Below, one piece after another: positions 59,829 to 64,000 of a stretch of DNA of 64,000 nucleotides (the stretch's first letter is position 1; each line of letters begins with the position of its first letter). The stretch is from contig CAKSAK010000007.1 of the NCBI GenBank assembly GCA_934435205.1, positions 70,176 to 134,175 on the forward strand. Reading direction: 5' to 3'. The stretch comes from an uncultured Ruminococcus sp. (GTDB taxonomy: Bacteria; Bacillota; Clostridia; Oscillospirales; Ruminococcaceae). Below the pieces are notes generated by a model that did no database searches, was not told the DNA's origin, and saw nothing but the letters and a program-made list of their open reading frames with translations. The position numbers and the translations under genes are program-made.

Positions 59829-60115
59829 CTACACCTTACTCAGATTTTCATTCTTGCCGAGGAGCACGTCAATCATCAGCTTTTCGCCGTCACGGAATCC
59901 GGCTGAGTAGTTATCCACGGACATTACATCGTTAAGCTAAAACTGGGTGTCACATATCTTTTTGAGCAGTTCACCGTTTTCATCTCCGAGAATTTTGATT
60001 ATCTGGTCATACAGATCAGCCTCGGTTTTCATCAGCTTGGCATACTGCGAATTGTCCCGAATTTTTGCGTCGAAAAGCCTAAATTGCCGTAGTAAAGGTC
60101 TTTTATATAGTTCAT
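59829..60115 (-). pseudogene. DUF6809-like gene broken by frameshift and nonsense codon
   Basis: An intact GGAGGT site precedes ATG 60115, giving 'MNYIKDLYYGNL'. A one-base frame change near 60080-60085 moves into 'RLFDAKIRDNSQYAKLMK' and 'IIKILGDENGELLKKICDTQF'. An in-frame TAG interrupts, and the frame resumes as 'LNDVMSVDNYSAGFRDGEKL' to a stop at 59829. Rejoined, it is a typical small DUF6809-like protein, related to the intact gene at 51562 in element 1. Confidence 0.72.
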
Positions 60116-60337
60116 TTTTGATACCTCCGTGATTGGTTTGGAAGTACGGTATATCACAATTATTCGTGGAATGGTAGTGGCAGATGTGATGAAAATTGAG
60201 TGGTGGATTTGGGGAGAAGTGATAAATTAGAATCATTTTACTGTTCAACTGGCGTTTTAGCCACTGTTAAAGGCAGGTGTGTGTTACATTTACGTTAAAA
60301 AATGTAAACATATATTGAAAAAAATATGAAAAGTATG
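60116..60337. other. intergenic region between the broken gene and hsdS
   Basis: AT-rich, no gene. A plus-strand promoter-like sequence TTGAAA-18-TACAAT (60315-60344) points into the 3' end of hsdS; its role is unclear. Confidence 0.35.
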
Positions 60338-60913
60338 CTACAATGAAATGAATGCAAAAATGACTTTTTCAAGCTTACGCTGATGAAGGGTGATAAGGCG
60401 GTCGAGGTGGGTTAGAAACTCGCCAATCTGTTTTTGCTCAGCATATGATGTGTATGGAATCTTAATAGTTTTCATTCCATCAATATCGATACTACGCCCA
60501 TCACGAATACCATAAACGTGAGGTTTCAAGTCCTTATTGATAAATGTCTTTGAACGAAAATAGGCATAATAAAACCTTGTATCCGTCCCCTCTCCGTGGA
60601 AAGTATGATAAGCAGGACTGATAATTCCCTGAGAATTAGCCTTTTCCAGTCCACCTTCAAATGAACGTAGGTGAACAATAAAGTCATTCTTGTTAATCAT
60701 CTTATAGTTTGACAAGCTAGCTCTATCATACTGTAGTGTACGACCTGACTCATCACGCCGAACAGTACCCCCGCCCTGAATTATTGTCAGCGGCGGAAGC
60801 TCAGTATGGTTCTTTTCAGAATATTCTTCAAAAACCTCCCCCAGCTCACGCTGTTCCCAAGTATCAGTGAAATCCTTGAATCTTATTGCTGGAACGTTCG
60901 ATTTTTTCGTCAT
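60338..60913 (-). CDS. hsdS: type I restriction specificity subunit HsdS, truncated
   Basis: A 191-residue half subunit. It has the conserved start ('AIRFKDFTDTWEQRELGEV'), one target-recognition domain (about 30-145), and the first conserved helix ('YAEQKQIGEFLTHLDRLITLHQRKLEK'). A complete HsdS has two recognition domains and about 400 residues. Here the frame leaves the conserved sequence exactly at the 45-base inverted repeat and ends after eight unrelated residues. Start ATG 60913 follows GGGAGG, one base beyond the hsdM stop. Two such halves could dimerise, as some half-length HsdS proteins do, but truncation by inversion is more likely. Confidence 0.82.
   Translation of the reverse strand: MTKKSNVPAIRFKDFTDTWEQRELGEVFEEYSEKNHTELPPLTIIQGGGTVRRDESGRTLQYDRASLSNYKMINKNDFIVHLRSFEGGLEKANSQGIISPAYHTFHGEGTDTRFYYAYFRSKTFINKDLKPHVYGIRDGRSIDIDGMKTIKIPYTSYAEQKQIGEFLTHLDRLITLHQRKLEKVIFAFISL
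60365..60409. repeat. outer inverted repeat of the type I locus, left copy
   Basis: Forty-five bases exactly inverse to 63924-63968, encoding 'HLDRLITLHQRKLEK' of HsdS (left copy starts TTTTTCAAGCTTACGC). Confidence 0.93.
60837..60861. repeat. inner inverted repeat of the type I locus, left copy
   Basis: Twenty-five bases exactly inverse to 63520-63544, encoding 'WEQRELG' of HsdS, just before the recognition domain. Confidence 0.92.
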
Positions 60914-60914
60914 T

Positions 60915-63413
60915 TTACACACCTCCCAGCAGTTTTTTCAGTTCTGCCAGACCTTGCATATCAAAATCGTTGCCGACTAAATCGTCAATCATTGTACAAA
61001 GTGATTTTTCGGTCTCTTTGATTTCTTCGTCAACCTCTTCAAAAGTGGTTTCATATTTCTTGGAAAGCACCTCAAGCTTTGAAATCAACTCGTTTACAAT
61101 ATTAACGGGTAGCTTAAAAAGCTCGGTCACAACAGGGGTGATCCATTTTGCTTTCAGGAATTCTCTGATCTGCTCGTCGGTCAGCTGTTCGATCGCCGCC
61201 TTTGTTTTTATAATCAAAGCCGCATTGTCTTCCTTGATTTGCTTTTTCAAAGTCTTTTCCTCTTTGGCAAGATCGGTATATTTCTTGAGTACAGCAATGA
61301 TCTCGTCTTCAACATCTCTCACCTTTATTGACTTTTTAACCTCCGCCGCAACAAAAGCAGTTTTGTCATCATTTACGAAAGCCCTTGACTTGTCCTCTTC
61401 GCTAAGTCCGTCAAGCAGTTTCTCATATTCGGATGCAATTTTGGAGAGCCTTGTTTCATATTCATTCAGCTTTGAAAGTTCATCGAAAAAATACGCAGAC
61501 TGAACAAGACCGAACGGAATAACGTGTCCTATCCAGCCTTCCTGAACTTCGATTTCTTTATTGTCTTTCCTCTTGATAACCATATTGGGATCGACCTGTC
61601 TTGCAGCACCAAATCCCTCTGTCTGAATGATTTCAAGGTCAATTGCGATTCTGCTCCACTCGTTATCAAGTATCTGGTAAGCCTCATAAACGTCCACTAG
61701 AGGAATGTCAGCAAGTCTTGCAAAAATATTGTCAGAAAGAGTGCTTTCTTCCTTAGATGTGTTAATTGCGGTCTGGTCACAGCCGATCAGTTCATCATAA
61801 AGATAAGTATCAAGATCTGCAAAAGCTGTTTCAAACAAGCTTGCAAAGCCGGTTACATCGGAATGTTCGTGTACAGCCTTTTTTATGTCCTCTACAGAAA
61901 AGTGGACATACTCCGCGCCGTTATCACCAAACAGCGCACTTCTCAGGTTCGGAAAAGCATTCCAATAAGTCGAAAGTCCATCAAGCTCTTTGGCAGGAAT
62001 TCCACCGAACATAGACGCATAAATATCCCAGCTTTCAGCATTCTCGGAAGAATCCACATAACGTGGGATGTTCAGGTTATAATCATTTTTTCTGATTTCT
62101 TCACGGCTGACAGTCCTTGAAAACTTGTCCACATTCTTGCGTGCACTTACGGTATCAACAATACGCTTAATATCAGATAAACGCAGTTTGTTGTTCTTTC
62201 CAATCTTTTCAAAGCCTTTTGATGCGTCAATAATCAGAACGTCGTTGCAGTCGCCACGCTGTTGCTTCAGAACCATAATGATTGTCGGTATACCCGTTCC
62301 AAAGAATATATTTGCAGGGAGTCCGATAATTGTGTCGATCTGGTTCTTCTCGATAAGGTTCTTACGGATTTCACCTTCCTCACCGCCACGGAACAGAACG
62401 CCATGTGGCAGAACAATTGTCATAATTCCATCGGGTTTGATATGATACAAATCATGCAGTAAAAACGCATAGTCTGCCTTGCTCTTTGGTGCAAGACCGT
62501 ATTCACTATATCTAGGATCGGAGTCCTTTCCTTCGGGATTCCACGGCTGAGAGTATGGCGGATTTGAAACAACGGCGTCAACACGCAGTACAGGCGGATA
62601 GCTGTCCAAATCAATCGGCCAGTCATCTTCAAGGGTGTCCGCATTTCTTGTAAAGATGTTTGCCGGTGTAATTCCGCGCATTACGAGATTCATTTTTGTC
62701 AAGTTGTATGTATTCTCTTTCAACTCCTGCGCATAATACTGAACCTGCTCGCTATCCATATATTTTGCGGCACTGCGTCCAATATTTATAAGGAGTGAGC
62801 CTGAACCGGAGGTTGGGTCATATATAGCAATATTTTCCTTGCTTTTAAGGTGATTTGCAACGATTTCGGACATAAGCAGCGACACCTCGTGCGGAGTATA
62901 GAATTCGCCTGCCTTTTTTCCTGCGTTCGCTGCAAAATTGGAAATCAGATACTCATAGATGAAACCAAGCACGTCATATCCCTGTCTTTCATCCATCGGG
63001 ATATCCTTTATCAGTCCAAGCAAGTCACTGATTGCCTTTGTTCTTGCACCGCTTGTCTCACCTAGTTTAGAAAGTCCGGTCTGCAAAGTATCAAAAATCT
63101 TGTCAAAAACTTTTCTGTGAGTGCTGTCAATCAGACGGTCAAACGCCGATAATGCATCTGTAATGTTGGAAACATCGAAATCTTTGCCTTTTTTCAGCCA
63201 AGTTGAAAAAAGATTTTCATATGAAATAAAATAGCCTATATTCTTCTTGCACTGTTCGACAATGTCGGTATCTTCCTCAACGAGTTCGGACAGATCTGCA
63301 TCTTCCCAGTCATTCTTTTTCAGATACTCAACTTCCTTATCGGAAAGAAATTTATAAAAAATAAAGCCAAGAATATAGTCCTTGTACTCATTCGCCTCAA
63401 TTTTGGAGCGCAT
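60915..63413 (-). CDS. hsdM: type I DNA methyltransferase subunit HsdM, with an N-terminal nonsense codon
   Basis: An 832-residue modification subunit: N-terminal helical domain, methyltransferase domain with SAM motif 'YDPTSGSGSLLINIG' (about 202-216) and catalytic 'VVSNPPYSQPW' (about 290-300), and a long coiled-coil C-terminus (about 640-832). It methylates adenine at the site chosen by HsdS. The natural start is ATG 63461, with perfect AGGAGG. That frame reads MNKQQLANKIWE, then TAA (63423-63425), then ANKMRSKIEANEY. Translation could restart at ATG 63413, nine bases past the stop, giving a protein lacking 16 residues. It may be weak or inactive. Confidence 0.85.
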   Translation of the reverse strand: MRSKIEANEYKDYILGFIFYKFLSDKEVEYLKKNDWEDADLSELVEEDTDIVEQCKKNIGYFISYENLFSTWLKKGKDFDVSNITDALSAFDRLIDSTHRKVFDKIFDTLQTGLSKLGETSGARTKAISDLLGLIKDIPMDERQGYDVLGFIYEYLISNFAANAGKKAGEFYTPHEVSLLMSEIVANHLKSKENIAIYDPTSGSGSLLINIGRSAAKYMDSEQVQYYAQELKENTYNLTKMNLVMRGITPANIFTRNADTLEDDWPIDLDSYPPVLRVDAVVSNPPYSQPWNPEGKDSDPRYSEYGLAPKSKADYAFLLHDLYHIKPDGIMTIVLPHGVLFRGGEEGEIRKNLIEKNQIDTIIGLPANIFFGTGIPTIIMVLKQQRGDCNDVLIIDASKGFEKIGKNNKLRLSDIKRIVDTVSARKNVDKFSRTVSREEIRKNDYNLNIPRYVDSSENAESWDIYASMFGGIPAKELDGLSTYWNAFPNLRSALFGDNGAEYVHFSVEDIKKAVHEHSDVTGFASLFETAFADLDTYLYDELIGCDQTAINTSKEESTLSDNIFARLADIPLVDVYEAYQILDNEWSRIAIDLEIIQTEGFGAARQVDPNMVIKRKDNKEIEVQEGWIGHVIPFGLVQSAYFFDELSKLNEYETRLSKIASEYEKLLDGLSEEDKSRAFVNDDKTAFVAAEVKKSIKVRDVEDEIIAVLKKYTDLAKEEKTLKKQIKEDNAALIIKTKAAIEQLTDEQIREFLKAKWITPVVTELFKLPVNIVNELISKLEVLSKKYETTFEEVDEEIKETEKSLCTMIDDLVGNDFDMQGLAELKKLLGGV

Positions 63414-63500
63414 TTTATTTGCTTACTCCCATATTTTGTTTGCAAGTTGCTGTTTATTCATAGTTTCCTCCTAAATATATATTTTTAAGTGTTTTTATAG
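63414..63500 (-). promoter_or_regulatory. hsdM leader with the original start and ribosome site
   Basis: AGGAGG (63472-63467) precedes ATG 63461. Twelve codons, then the nonsense TAA at 63425-63423. The sequence from here to the inner repeat is short and AT-rich (TATAAAAAC, near 63489-63497) and may carry part of the promoter. Confidence 0.6.
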
Positions 63501-63519
63501 CCGTGCTTATTAGCTGACG

Positions 63520-63544
63520 CTTGGGAACAGCGTGAGCTGGGGGA
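63520..63544. repeat. inner inverted repeat of the type I locus, right copy
   Basis: Exact inverse of 60837-60861 (starts CTTGGGAACAGCG). The codon phase is the same in both copies. Confidence 0.92.
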
Positions 63545-63923
63545 TATAATTATTGTTGGCAATGGAATGGATTACAAAGATTTGAACGAGGGCGATATTC
63601 CCGTGTATGGAACAGGTGGATATATGATTAGTGTCGATAAAGCTCTTTCATATAAAAAGGACGCAGTTGGAATTGGTCGTAAAGGAACGATTGACAATCC
63701 TTATGTTTTAAAAGCCCCATTTTGGACAGTAGATACGCTATTTTACTGCATTCCCAAAGATATTTATGACATTAATTTTGTTTTTGGAATTTTCCAAAAT
63801 ATTGACTGGAAAAAGAAAGATGAATCAACAGGCGTTCCAAGTTTATCAAAAATCAATATAAATTCAACCGATGTAAAAAGTCCGTCACTAACTGAACAAC
63901 GAAAAATCGGGCAGTTTTTCACT

Positions 63924-63968
63924 CACCTCGACCGCCTTATCACCCTTCATCAGCGTAAGCTTGAAAAA
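63924..63968. repeat. outer inverted repeat of the type I locus, right copy
   Basis: Exact inverse of 60365-60409 over 45 bases (starts CACCTCGACCGCC). Confidence 0.93.
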
Positions 63969-64000
63969 CTTAAAAATATCAAAAAATCTTGCCTTGAAAA

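Larger units (their letters stand above)
52039..64000. mobile_element. integrative element 2 in tandem, right end outside the window
   Basis: It begins at the second attachment copy with its own related integrase and excisionase oriented as in element 1. The gene content continues with mobile-element types (paired small DNA-binding proteins, DUF927 ATPase, DUF6076, sigma factor) and a type I restriction-modification locus. I found no third attachment copy before 64000, so the right boundary is unknown and the type I locus may or may not belong to it. Confidence 0.6.
63501..64000 (+). pseudogene. hsdS: silent hsdS specificity cassette in opposite orientation, partial
   Basis: The frame opens after a TAG at 63498-63500, has no start codon or ribosome site, and enters HsdS sequence at 'ADAWEQRELGD'. 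A different recognition domain follows ('MDYKDLNEGDIPVYGTGGYM', 'PFWTVDTLFYCI', 'GVPSLSKININSTDVKSP'). The conserved helix 'FFTHLDRLITLHQRKLEK' and 'LKNIKKSCLE' then run off the window. As it stands it cannot be translated from its own start. Inversion at the inner repeat would place it in frame behind the hsdS start and hsdM. Confidence 0.8.

Noticed and set aside
60315..60344. Plus-strand promoter TTGAAA-18-TACAAT beside hsdS
   Set aside because: It points into the antisense side of hsdS in both locus orientations I considered, and AT-rich sequence gives such matches by chance.
60886..61503. Plus-strand Ser-rich open frame of 205 codons
   Set aside because: It is antisense to hsdM and hsdS; Ser/Phe-rich composition is typical of the reverse complement of Glu/Lys-rich coding sequence, and it has no ribosome site.
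52062..64000. A third copy of the 23-base attachment core closing element 2
   Set aside because: Reading through to 64000 I found no convincing match, so the right end of element 2 is left open.

Overview
The window reads as a chromosomal segment of a Gram-positive anaerobe of the Clostridia, most like Ruminococcus (Oscillospiraceae). Support: short Bacillota-type proteins, strong AGGAGG ribosome sites with frequent TTG/GTG starts, consensus TTGACA-17-TATAAT promoters, a CIRCE element, the short prolyl-tRNA synthetase and a FliB-like protein. The genus is an inference from gene content, not from a database search.

Positions 1-41400 are mostly ordinary chromosome. In order they hold: the end of an AraC regulator; a GT2/YfhO surface-glycosylation pair; small envelope and zinc-ribbon proteins; a YgjP-type peptidase; a FliB-like protein; three small hypothetical genes; a phosphodiesterase and LysR; a MATE exporter behind a promoter and leader terminator; an intact IS481-like element flanked by 27-bp direct repeats; a rhodanese-TtcA fusion; a membrane phosphoesterase; a CotH-kinase protein; a substrate-binding/permease/ATPase ABC system; a LytTR/LiaF-like pair; an ECF sigma/membrane protein/vWA operon; a glucose PTS cluster in the transcription order glcT-ptsG-ptsH-ptsI with an RNA antiterminator site; CIRCE-controlled htpG; a CPBP protease; proS; and ppk1.

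From 41427 a tRNA-Met/tRNA-Glu operon marks the start of an accessory region. The last 23 bases of tRNA-Glu (41577-41599) recur exactly at 52039-52061. They bracket a 10.5-kb integrative mobilizable element: integrase, excisionase, MobV relaxase, oriT-like hairpins, DUF3987 replication protein, XRE repressor, and a cargo operon of a D12-class DNA adenine methylase, an AlwI-type endonuclease and a cyclase-fold-like protein. A second element with a related integrase begins at the right repeat (52039) and runs past the window end. It carries two paralogous small DNA-binding proteins, a DUF927 ATPase, a DUF6076 protein coupled to a sigma factor, two decayed genes and a type I restriction-modification locus.

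The type I locus is the most striking feature. hsdM lies between two oppositely oriented hsdS specificity cassettes, bounded by two nested pairs of perfect inverted repeats (25 bp and 45 bp). Inversion would flip the methylase gene itself and join it in frame to the other specificity domain. In the present state hsdS is cut off just past the outer repeat, the other cassette has no start codon, and hsdM carries an in-frame stop at codon 13.
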